NCBI GenBank assembly: GCA_030038695.1
Contig: JASHSN010000582.1
Span: 1 to 5,878 of the forward strand
Direction of reading: 5' to 3'
DNA: 5,878 nt
Source of the DNA: Nitrososphaeraceae archaeon
GTDB taxonomy: Archaea; Thermoproteota; Nitrososphaeria; Nitrososphaerales; Nitrososphaeraceae
Positions 1 to 4,842 of the stretch are shown in pieces; positions within the stretch are counted from its first letter, which is position 1, and each line of letters begins with the position of its first letter. Under the pieces are notes generated by a model that was not told the DNA's origin, searched no databases, and saw nothing but the letters and a program-made list of their open reading frames with translations. A program made the translations under genes and the position numbers.

Positions 1-41
1 AGCTGCGAAGGAAGGTTTAAGGAAAGTTTTTCAGATCTCAT
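1..41 (-). CDS. Possible divergent gene start, partial (N-terminus only)
   Basis: On the minus strand an ATG (complement of 39-41) follows a perfect AGGAGG Shine-Dalgarno (complement of 48-53) at a 6-base spacing. It reads MRSEKLSLNLPSQ before leaving the window. The pattern 'K-L-S-L-N-L-P' resembles the N-terminal beta strand of RHH DNA-binding proteins, which would fit the two RHH genes just to the right, but 13 residues are too few to name a family. If real, it is transcribed divergently from the RHH/rep module and shares its control region. The competing reading is a plus-strand frame open from base 1 to a TAG at 133-135 (44 residues, no recognisable motif). The ribosome-binding site is the only reason I prefer the minus strand. 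Confidence 0.35.
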   Translation of the reverse strand, partial: MRSEKLSLNLPSQ

Positions 42-154
42 TTGTCGCCTCCTGGGCGAGCTAGCCTTCAGAAGAAGAGCTAACCAGATAGAGATAGAAT
101 CTCAGAAGCCTAATTCAGACTTAAGAGCTAAATAGTAGTAGATTGTAAATAGAC
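42..154. promoter_or_regulatory. Probable control region before the RHH genes
   Basis: This gap lies between the possible minus-strand start and the first RHH gene. It contains an exact 9-base direct repeat, AAGAGCTAA, at 75-83 and 123-131 (48 bases apart), with a third partial copy GAGCTA at 58-63. The second copy runs into the AT-rich string CTAAATAG (128-135), centred about 24 bases before the ATG at 155. That is where an archaeal TATA box would sit for a leaderless or nearly leaderless transcript. No Shine-Dalgarno is seen before 155, which agrees with this. The repeat next to the TATA-like box could be an operator for the RHH product. This is inference. Confidence 0.3.
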
Positions 155-325
155 ATGTTGTACAAACCGGATAATCTGAAACAGATCACTTGGTGGACTG
201 ATATAGAGTTCAAGAAAGATTTGCAGAGATTGGCAGTTCAAGAAAGAATGACATTGTCGTCATTGATTAGAACAGCTATTGTGGAATATATGCAGAAACA
301 TATCATGCCTGGAGTGGAGAAATAA
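155..325 (+). CDS. Small ribbon-helix-helix (CopG/Arc-type) DNA-binding protein
   Basis: The gene encodes 56 residues. Residues about 11-16 (ITWWTD) fit the DNA-contacting beta strand. Residues 17-31 (EFKKDLQRLAVQERM) form the first helix, and 33-50, beginning TLSSLIRTAIVEYMQ, form the turn and second helix, with the hydrophobic spacing of RHH repressors. Such proteins are dimers that bind operators through the beta strand. The length equals that of the CopG protein (ORF56) of plasmid pRN1 as I recall it, and the position upstream of a prim-pol/helicase gene is the same, so a role in repressing its own operon or setting copy number is likely but inferred. The start is the first ATG, with no clear Shine-Dalgarno. 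Two stop codons in a row (TAA TAA) end it, six bases before the next gene. Confidence 0.82.
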   Translation: MLYKPDNLKQITWWTDIEFKKDLQRLAVQERMTLSSLIRTAIVEYMQKHIMPGVEK

Positions 326-331
326 TAAGGT

Positions 332-496
332 ATGGTCCAGACACACTACGTGGTAAAAGACGAACTATATTGGGATCTCAAGAAAATCGCATATGAGAAA
401 GGCATAAAGATGCACCAGATATTTGCTGAAGCAACTAAAGACTATGTAGATAAAAATCGTGATTTATTGAAACAGAAGATTGGAGTCAGCTATTAA
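332..496 (+). CDS. Second small ribbon-helix-helix-like protein, paralogue of the preceding gene
   Basis: The gene encodes 54 residues starting MVQTHYVVKDELYWDLKKIA. It aligns without gaps to the preceding protein: E-x-x-x-DL-[QK]-[RK]-[LI]-A in helix 1, then a polar turn, then [LI]-x-x-x-A-x-x-x-Y-[MV]-x-K in helix 2. The beta-strand part (THYVVKD) differs, which suggests a different DNA sequence or partner. Six bases separate it from the upstream gene, so the two are almost certainly cotranscribed. Only a weak AAGG lies before the ATG, so translation may depend on the upstream gene. The product could form homodimers, or heterodimers with its neighbour. Function is inferred from the fold pattern only. 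Confidence 0.72.
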   Translation: MVQTHYVVKDELYWDLKKIAYEKGIKMHQIFAEATKDYVDKNRDLLKQKIGVSY

Positions 497-523
497 AAAA
501 TGAACCGTCAAAAAATAAACGGA

Positions 524-556
524 GTGGGTTGCGTGTTTCGAGCACGCAGTTGCCAC
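524..556 (+). repeat. Stem-loop 1 of a tandem pair upstream of the replication gene
   Basis: The inner stem is GCGTGTT (531-537) with AGCACGC (541-547), one G-T wobble, and a 3-base TCG loop. The outer stem is GTGG (524-527) with CCAC (553-556). Between them 528-530 can pair with 548-550 through wobbles, leaving a 2-base bulge (551-552). A smaller hairpin, CCGT (505-508) with ACGG (519-522), precedes it. No T-tract follows, so it is not a normal archaeal terminator. It could be a structured leader RNA, a small RNA, or a DNA hairpin used at an origin. Confidence 0.7.
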
Positions 557-565
557 ACGATACGA

Positions 566-595
566 GTGGGTTACATGTTTCCAACATGCACCCAC
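566..595 (+). repeat. Stem-loop 2 of the tandem pair
   Basis: CATGTT (574-579) pairs with AACATG (583-588) around a 3-base TCC loop. After a small internal loop, GTGGGT (566-571) pairs with ACCCAC (590-595), giving 12 Watson-Crick pairs. The left arm and loop are a diverged copy of stem-loop 1: both begin GAGTGGGTT and share TGTTTC at the loop. The G-C pair 533/545 of stem-loop 1 becomes A-T (575/587) here, so pairing is kept while the sequence changes. Confidence 0.75.
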
Positions 596-702
596 AATTA
601 CATTGCTCACCGCCTCTCAGAAAGAAGTGAACATAATGATATACGGATTAGCCATTTATCTGCATTTCTGTTCTAGAGATAAGTCTTCATCTCATTCGAT
701 TC

Positions 703-711
703 AGGAAGGAG
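703..711 (+). promoter_or_regulatory. Shine-Dalgarno AGGAAGGAG that fixes the TTG start
   Basis: A purine-rich AGGAAGGAG lies 9 bases before the TTG at 721. An in-frame TAG (718-720) sits directly before that TTG, and there is no ATG in the frame until about codon 241, well past the prim-pol motifs. The start at TTG is therefore well supported. Confidence 0.8.
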
Positions 712-720
712 TACCTATAG

Positions 721-3336
721 TTGACTGTTGAGGAGCAGAAACAAAAACCGACACAGAAACTCCCTAAGCGTCAAACGCCATTTGACATAGTAACAAAAGG
801 GGTTGAGTTCTGGACTGGGGAGACAGGCGCTCATATCATCGAGTATGATAGTATCAACAAAGAAACATTCCATCTAAAGTGGCAGATAGACGACGACACT
901 AAATTTGATTATAAATCCAACCTACAGGCAGGACTTTACGATTACGGTTTCGCTGTAAGGACCGGTTTTTTACATCGTGGCAAGTATAAAGGATGCTATT
1001 TAGATTGCATAGATTTTGACACTCTTGAGGCTTTTCTGACATGGTGTGGCGAAGATTATAACCTTGATAGTTTAGCAATATGGACTAGGGTTGAATGGCA
1101 TAAAGACAGACTACGCATTCACGTCTTCATCATATCAAAGTCACCGTTAAAGGACTTGGCCCGAAGCGATAAAAACAAATTCATTGAAGTCTACGGCGAG
1201 AAACCTCACCTAGTCTGCGTATGCGGCTATCATGCTGACGGAAATCTCATAGAGCCTTATAATACAAAAGAAATAGCCGTCATTGATAATATCAAGAAAT
1301 TAGAGATTGAAAGCAGGATAAAGGCAGTTATTCCGAGTTATCTATCAGATGACGACAATGGGGTTAGTAAATACGTTGAAGAATTAGAGAAACCCGAAAC
1401 CATAGTACCAAAAGGCTCTGTTCACATTGCCGTAAGAACGATGTTGATGTCAGTCTACTTTCGGTGGAAAGGTGATTTTGCCCCCGATAAGATGTCAGAT
1501 GAGCAAAGATTTCAATGGGTAGTGGATTGGGATAAGGAGAAGGCCGTACAAGCAGGTAGAGAAGCCTACATAGATGCTAATCCCAAAAAATTGCTAGACC
1601 TTTGGGAAGGTATCAAGCGAAAATATCAGGGTGAACGACAGGAGCAGCGGGACAAAAGGGAGGAAGAATCTCGTCAAACCAATCCATTCAATACACCTGG
1701 ATGTATATCTTACCAGATTAATCCTAAGCGGTTTATTGTTGGAACATTAGATAGTAAAATTGCGGAGGTGGAATACAAGACTGTTGTTGATAAGTTTACA
1801 AATGAAGCAGAAATAAAAGTCCAACAACTCAGAACCTTTACGGCCTGTAAACCTGTCAAGATTATTCGGCATATCAACCCGCTACCATTTCTAGAAGCTC
1901 AAGACAGATACACTATTGAGTTTAAAGGAATGGAACCTAGCGGGTGTTTTACTCTAAGACATAAGACCCTCGCTGAGATAATTGCTATATTAAAGAATGG
2001 GAATGCTCTAACTGAAAAAGGAATTGATGTAGCTATACAGGCTCAGATAAAGGGATTTGAACAGGCTAAATTAATAGAAGTTAATGATAACATGGATTTC
2101 ACAGGGTTCTTCCCTGTTGATAACAATAAAAAGATAATCTCTAGCAACATAAAAATTCCAGAAATATTTCCTGACGTAACAGACGCTTTGAATTTCATTG
2201 AAGAGTTACTACCCTACTATAAGAACCGTGAAGAATTATTATCTCACGTCCTATTATGGTTCATGATAGCCCCACTTTCCTTTATCTTCAAAATAATAAA
2301 AGCACCCCTACTATACTGGGTGCATCTTGACGGACCACCTAATACTGGAAAGAGTAGTTCGGGGGAGATAGGTCTAGCTATTGACGGTAATGAGACAAAT
2401 ATCGATTTTATTCTTAATATCAACCATATCGATAACACTGTTAGATTCGGAGAAACTGTCCACGGTACCACTTTCCCTAAATTACTCGATGAAGTCAATA
2501 TAATAGATAGACAAGATATTGTAAAGAATATTGTTACGGCTGTCGATGTTGTCAAGTTTAGGAAGATTCTGGATAAGAATAGAATAACGGAATATATCAC
2601 ATCCATGGCACCTCTATTTCTAACTAGTAATGACCCAACGCCTACAAATCCAGAATACCTAAAGAGGGTCAAAACTAGAAATTTCCCAGATAAAGAAGTC
2701 CACTCACAGACTAGTCTAGAATCTATAGAATATAAAAAATGGTTATCTGTTAATCTCTCTAGATGCAGAGCATTAGGTCATGCCAGGAATAAATTGGTGA
2801 TGGAGTCTAATGAATTCCAGAAAATAATACTGGATGCTACATTAACACCATTTGATAAATCTAGAAAGATTTGGGATACTATCTACAAATCAATTGGAAG
2901 AGAACTACCTGATTTCTTTAGTAAGAACCTTGATGAAACACAGATGTTAGATGCTATAGAAAATAAGAAGGGCGATATTTTGGGTGCTTTAGAATCATGG
3001 ATTATTGACAGATGTAGATCTTTAGACACTAATCGCGGAGAATATGGCATCGGACAAGGTGAGAAGAAAATTCTAGACAAATATCCAGAGACTATAGATA
3101 GGCTGGTCGAACTGATTGATAGAAAACTAATAACATGTGTAAGGAAAGATCGAGATGATAGAATTGTATTCTCTAGACAGATAATTATAGAGTTGGAGAG
3201 GTTTGGAATTAGACGAATAGACCTCCATAGTCTCGAAGATACAATACCAGGTGCGGCGTATATGAAATCTGATGGATGTAAGGTTGTAAAATGCTCTGTA
3301 GATGATTTAAAAAGATTCTTTTCCAAGTCGGACTGA
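721..3336 (+). CDS. Replication protein: N-terminal prim-pol fused to a C-terminal SF3-type helicase
   Basis: This 871-aa protein probably makes primers, extends DNA and unwinds the origin of the element. The prim-pol part spans about residues 70-200. Motif I is YLDCIDFD (93-100, metal ligands D98 and D100), motif II is RLRIHVFI with H134, and a cysteine/histidine cluster CVCGYH (165-171) may be a zinc stem. The third acidic metal ligand is not certain. A charged linker rich in E, R and Q (about 300-320) leads to a middle region of unknown role. The helicase follows: Walker A GPPNTGKSS (538-546), Walker B KLLDE (587-591), sensor/motif C PLFLTSND (631-638, N637) and possible arginine fingers R649/R653. 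Residues about 750-830 may form a winged helix. Domain order and size match ORF904 of pRN1 (904 aa). The start is TTG with a strong Shine-Dalgarno. Arginine codons shift from mixed CGN/AGR before residue 400 to almost only AGR after it. Confidence 0.9.
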   Translation: MTVEEQKQKPTQKLPKRQTPFDIVTKGVEFWTGETGAHIIEYDSINKETFHLKWQIDDDTKFDYKSNLQAGLYDYGFAVRTGFLHRGKYKGCYLDCIDFDTLEAFLTWCGEDYNLDSLAIWTRVEWHKDRLRIHVFIISKSPLKDLARSDKNKFIEVYGEKPHLVCVCGYHADGNLIEPYNTKEIAVIDNIKKLEIESRIKAVIPSYLSDDDNGVSKYVEELEKPETIVPKGSVHIAVRTMLMSVYFRWKGDFAPDKMSDEQRFQWVVDWDKEKAVQAGREAYIDANPKKLLDLWEGIKRKYQGERQEQRDKREEESRQTNPFNTPGCISYQINPKRFIVGTLDSKIAEVEYKTVVDKFTNEAEIKVQQLRTFTACKPVKIIRHINPLPFLEAQDRYTIEFKGMEPSGCFTLRHKTLAEIIAILKNGNALTEKGIDVAIQAQIKGFEQAKLIEVNDNMDFTGFFPVDNNKKIISSNIKIPEIFPDVTDALNFIEELLPYYKNREELLSHVLLWFMIAPLSFIFKIIKAPLLYWVHLDGPPNTGKSSSGEIGLAIDGNETNIDFILNINHIDNTVRFGETVHGTTFPKLLDEVNIIDRQDIVKNIVTAVDVVKFRKILDKNRITEYITSMAPLFLTSNDPTPTNPEYLKRVKTRNFPDKEVHSQTSLESIEYKKWLSVNLSRCRALGHARNKLVMESNEFQKIILDATLTPFDKSRKIWDTIYKSIGRELPDFFSKNLDETQMLDAIENKKGDILGALESWIIDRCRSLDTNRGEYGIGQGEKKILDKYPETIDRLVELIDRKLITCVRKDRDDRIVFSRQIIIELERFGIRRIDLHSLEDTIPGAAYMKSDGCKVVKCSVDDLKRFFSKSD

Positions 3337-3364
3337 AGCCTCTCCCCTCCCAATTCCATTTCTA

Positions 3365-3372
3365 TTTTTTTT
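3365..3372 (+). terminator. T8 tract after the replication gene
   Basis: Eight T residues lie 28 bases after the stop of the replication gene. Archaeal RNA polymerase can terminate at T-tracts without a hairpin. The tract is short, so it may be a partial stop followed by the stronger signal downstream. Confidence 0.4.
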
Positions 3373-3396
3373 AACACTAATCAAGGCCCGGTTAAT

Positions 3397-3445
3397 CAGG
3401 GACACTAGGGACTTTAGACAAAAACGGGGTCCCTGTTTTTTTTTT
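3397..3445 (+). terminator. Hairpin plus T10 terminator made from AGGGAC units
   Basis: CAGGGAC (3397-3403) can pair with GTCCCTG (3429-3435), or the second unit AGGGAC (3407-3412) with GTCCCT (3429-3434) and a 16-base loop. Ten T residues (3436-3445) follow directly. This looks like an intrinsic terminator for the replication transcript. The stem is built from the same unit repeated further downstream, so it may also belong to the repeat array. Confidence 0.65.
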
Positions 3446-3520
3446 GAAGAATTTACAAGATAATGGAAGGTAGATAATAGTATCTATATCTATATCCATT
3501 ATTATATTAAATATAAGTAG
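3446..3520. other. AT-rich stretch next to the repeat array
   Basis: The 75 bases are strongly AT-rich, with a short repeated TCTATATCTATATC (3483-3496) and runs of ATTATATTAAATATAA (3500-3515). No reading frame of note is present. The stretch sits between the terminator copies and the first AGGGAC triplet, the arrangement expected of a DNA-unwinding element beside Rep-binding iterons. It could also supply TATA boxes. Function is inferred. Confidence 0.4.
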
Positions 3521-3523
3521 AGT

Positions 3524-3550
3524 AGGGACACTAGGGACACTAGGGACCCC
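3524..3550. repeat. Three tandem 9-nt iterons (AGGGACNNN), plus orientation
   Basis: The units are AGGGACACT (3524-3532), AGGGACACT (3533-3541) and AGGGACCCC (3542-3550), exactly 9 bases apart. The same unit occurs upstream at 3398-3406 and 3407-3415, and inverted at 3426-3434 (also of the AGGGACCCC form). Short tandem units near a rep gene are typical of initiator-binding iterons. A 9-base period is close to one helical turn. Confidence 0.75.
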
Positions 3551-3604
3551 CTACAGATGTGACTCGTGTTGGGATTTTTCAAATGAGGACCTCCATTTTG
3601 GCGT

Positions 3605-3627
3605 GTCCCTGAGTCCCTGAAGTCCCT
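3605..3627. repeat. Three inverted copies of the iteron, closing a large inverted repeat
   Basis: GTCCCT occurs at 3605-3610, 3613-3618 and 3622-3627 (8- and 9-base steps), the reverse complement of AGGGAC. With the plus-oriented triplet it forms an imperfect inverted repeat of about 27-base arms (3521-3547 and 3603-3630). The outermost AGTAGGGAC matches exactly AGTCCCTACT read on the other strand. Between the arms is a small dyad: AAAT-GAGG (3581-3588) against CCTC (3590-3593) and ATTT (3595-3598). The rest of the gap to 3742 shows nothing else I can support. Confidence 0.7.
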
Positions 3628-3727
3628 ACTTGATATCTGTTGGCACAAGTGTAGATTCTGGTGTTAAATGTCAACAAAAACTCACCGATAAAGCTACTAG
3701 GTAGGTAAATCATCCATGTAGACCTAT

Positions 3728-3733
3728 GTGGAG
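3728..3733 (+). promoter_or_regulatory. Shine-Dalgarno-like GTGGAG deciding the start at 3743
   Basis: GTGGAG lies 9 bases before the ATG at 3743 and is a better fit as a ribosome-binding site than as a GTG start codon at 3728. I therefore start the next gene at 3743. Confidence 0.5.
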
Positions 3734-3742
3734 AAATTTCAT

Positions 3743-4042
3743 ATGACATCAGCAGAACTGGTGCATGACACCAAAAAACCAAAAACTGTAGAGGTGGCGA
3801 CACGAGAAGCAATGTTCTCTGGAGACGAACGCAATTGGGCCTATAGTGGTCCGGAAGTTGTCGTAAGACACATACACAGTGACGACTCAGACCGTTATCC
3901 TACAATATCTGGTAACGAGATAGATGATGTCTTGGTGACCGACTACAAAATACAGATATACTTGAAGGATAAAACAAAACCTTCGTTTATTTTTATTTTG
4001 AAGGAGGATGTGATAATGCCACCACTAGCACCAGCAGGTTAG
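3743..4042 (+). CDS. Hypothetical 99-aa acidic protein
   Basis: I do not recognise this protein. From the ATG it encodes 99 residues starting MTSAELVHDT; the GTG at 3728 would add five. The middle is rich in D, S and H (residues 43-63, with HIHSDDSD). The last third alternates hydrophobic and charged residues (VLVTDYKIQIYLKDK, then SFIFILKEDV), suggesting two or three beta strands. It ends in a Pro/Ala tail, MPPLAPAG. There is no signal peptide or membrane segment. It stands alone: about 400 bases from the replication gene and 222 from the next gene. A 6-codon frame ATG (3726) to TGA (3744-3746) overlaps its start by ATGA, probably by chance. Translation into a real protein is likely from length and codon use, but unproven. 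Confidence 0.6.
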   Translation: MTSAELVHDTKKPKTVEVATREAMFSGDERNWAYSGPEVVVRHIHSDDSDRYPTISGNEIDDVLVTDYKIQIYLKDKTKPSFIFILKEDVIMPPLAPAG

Positions 4043-4070
4043 TTCGCGCGTGTTAGCCCTTTCTTCAATA

Positions 4071-4090
4071 CTTTTTCTTTCTTTCTCCTT
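4071..4090 (+). terminator. Pyrimidine tract, possible terminator
   Basis: A run of 20 pyrimidines (CTTTTTCTTTCTTTCTCCTT) lies 28 bases after the stop of the 99-aa gene. CGCGT (4047-4051) and ACGCG (4091-4095) flank it as a distant inverted repeat. T-rich tracts of this kind can terminate archaeal transcription, although the C residues weaken the call. Confidence 0.4.
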
Positions 4091-4181
4091 ACGCGACGAT
4101 GTGTAGATAAAATGTCTCTTTAGACTCGTCCTACTGGTATTCCTCTTCTACGTTGAGTAGGTAGTATCACAAAAGATGCAG

Positions 4182-4210
4182 TACGTAACACAGTCGGCTA
4201 CTGTGGCGTA
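4182..4210. promoter_or_regulatory. Dyad CACAGT-N5-ACTGTG, possible operator
   Basis: CACAGT (4189-4194) and ACTGTG (4200-4205) are perfect inverted copies around CGGCT. Outside them TACG (4182-4185) and CGTA (4207-4210) can pair as well. The right half (CTGTGGCGTATA, 4201-4212) reappears inverted over the start codon of the next gene (CTGTGTATGCCACAG, 4259-4273). The two copies therefore flank the TATA box, as an operator pair would. Confidence 0.4.
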
Positions 4211-4230
4211 TATGTGTCCATATAGAATAC

Positions 4231-4239
4231 TTTTTAATA
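4231..4239 (+). promoter_or_regulatory. TATA-like box TTTTTAATA
   Basis: TTTTTAATA is centred about 30 bases before the ATG at 4265. An archaeal start site some 25 bases downstream would give a leader of only a few bases. No good Shine-Dalgarno is present (only AGGT at 4253-4256), in keeping with a near-leaderless message. Confidence 0.45.
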
Positions 4240-4264
4240 CGTGAGAGGATATAGGTAACTGTGT

Positions 4265-4600
4265 ATGCCACAGATGACAATAAAATCAGTTCCACTCAAG
4301 ATAAAGACACAATTATTCAGAAGACGACAGAGAGTATTTGTCGGATTATCATCATTATACCATGCTGACTTGGAGAAATTCAAGCATGAGTTTGTACAGG
4401 TCGTGTTAAAAAACGACAAGCAAGAAAAGATATTCTCATTTGCAGCCAAGATTGCAAGAGCTAGGCAGATACTGCCTCGTGGTAGTGTGAATAGAATGTA
4501 CATAGAAATCCCTCTTGCGTATCGACCATGTGTACGGGATTATATGTTTGTAAAAGGCTCAGTGACTGCTATAATCTATCCAATCACACCGCCCGAGTAA
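4265..4600 (+). CDS. Hypothetical 111-aa basic protein, possibly beta-rich
   Basis: I do not recognise the family with confidence. The N-terminal third is strongly basic (KIKTQLFRRRQR at 12-23). The middle contains VQVVLKN (44-50) and IFSFAAKIARARQILPRGS (56-74). The C-terminal part reads YIEIPLAYRPCV (79-90) then FVKGSVTAIIYPI (95-107). The 'IxIPxxxR ... xKGxVxxxI' spacing is reminiscent of SpoVT/AbrB-like swapped-hairpin DNA-binding domains, a weak similarity only. The basic content would suit nucleic-acid binding. The start is the first ATG after a TATA-like box; a second in-frame ATG (4274) would remove three residues. A perfect inverted repeat follows its stop, and the next gene appears to have its own promoter. 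Confidence 0.65.
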   Translation: MPQMTIKSVPLKIKTQLFRRRQRVFVGLSSLYHADLEKFKHEFVQVVLKNDKQEKIFSFAAKIARARQILPRGSVNRMYIEIPLAYRPCVRDYMFVKGSVTAIIYPITPPE

Positions 4601-4606
4601 TTCATA

Positions 4607-4631
4607 TGTTGTGTTCGACAGGAACACAACA
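4607..4631. promoter_or_regulatory. Perfect 10-bp inverted repeat next to a TATA box, possible operator
   Basis: TGTTGTGTTC (4607-4616) and GAACACAACA (4622-4631) are perfect reverse complements around the 5-base spacer GACAG. The repeat begins 6 bases after the stop of the 111-aa gene and ends one base before the TATA-like box at 4633. No T-tract follows, so an operator covering the promoter's BRE region is more likely than a terminator. It could form an RNA hairpin at the end of the upstream message as well. Confidence 0.6.
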
Positions 4632-4632
4632 G

Positions 4633-4640
4633 CTATATAT
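4633..4640 (+). promoter_or_regulatory. TATA box CTATATAT for the small-protein operon
   Basis: CTATATAT is centred about 27 bases before the ATG at 4663, the spacing of a leaderless archaeal transcript. A second TATATAT (4651-4657) is too close to the ATG to serve it. No Shine-Dalgarno precedes 4663, which fits leaderless translation. Confidence 0.5.
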
Positions 4641-4662
4641 GGGGAATAATGTATATATCCAC

Positions 4663-4842
4663 ATGAACACAATAAAACAAACCGTGATCTTCGATGAGGG
4701 AATCGAAGCGGTTGAGAAAAGAAAGGAAAATGGTCACAACAACGATAACGACAAGATTGTAGACTGGGAGAAATTCAAGCAGCAAATCTATACCGAGTGC
4801 GTAGAAAGGTTCAGGATCGCCGTGTATAATCGGTGTATGTAA
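4663..4842 (+). CDS. Small protein A of a paralogous pair (59 aa)
   Basis: I do not recognise this protein. It has 59 residues: MNTIKQTVIFDEG, an acidic/basic helix, a hydrophilic hinge GHNNDND (24-30), then KIVDWEKFKQQIYTECVERF (31-50). The last part matches the next gene: [KR]IV[DN]W-x4-[KQ]-QI-x2-EC. I start it at 4663 because the ATG sits about 27 bases after a TATA box and because both paralogues then begin MNT. The frame is open further upstream (ATG at 4528 and 4639), but those starts lie within the 111-aa gene or the promoter. The stop (TAA) abuts the ATG of the next gene, so it leads a three-gene operon. The amphipathic C-terminal helix suggests protein-protein contact; function is unknown. 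Confidence 0.65.
   Translation: MNTIKQTVIFDEGIEAVEKRKENGHNNDNDKIVDWEKFKQQIYTECVERFRIAVYNRCM

Noticed and set aside
1..135. Plus-strand frame open from the left edge to TAG at 133-135 (44 residues) as the 3' end of a gene
   Set aside because: It has no recognisable motif, and an open run of this length can occur by chance. The minus-strand ATG with a perfect AGGAGG competes for the same bases. It remains an alternative.
524..595. tRNA or tRNA-like gene
   Set aside because: There is no acceptor stem, T-loop GTTCGA-type motif or anticodon arm in the right order. The two hairpins are diverged copies of each other instead.
2244..2672. Minus-strand frame of 142 codons
   Set aside because: It lies opposite the helicase motifs of the replication gene, has no ribosome-binding site or motif, and reads as a low-complexity antisense shadow.
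2883..3377. Minus-strand frame of 164 codons
   Set aside because: It is antisense to the end of the replication gene and begins beyond its stop, inside the terminator region. Its Ser/Ile-rich composition is that of an antisense frame.
3524..3550. CRISPR-like or microsatellite array
   Set aside because: The units are 9 bases with no spacers, and inverted copies are present nearby, so iterons fit better.
3579..3812. Minus-strand frame of 77 codons
   Set aside because: It crosses the inverted iterons and is antisense to the start of the 99-aa gene, with no motif or convincing start.
4607..4631. Intrinsic terminator of the 111-aa gene
   Set aside because: No T-tract follows the stem. A TATA box follows directly, so an operator is more likely.
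4528..4662. Longer N-terminus for small protein A
   Set aside because: It would overlap the end of the 111-aa gene and run through the inverted repeat and TATA box. The paralogue supports a start at MNT.
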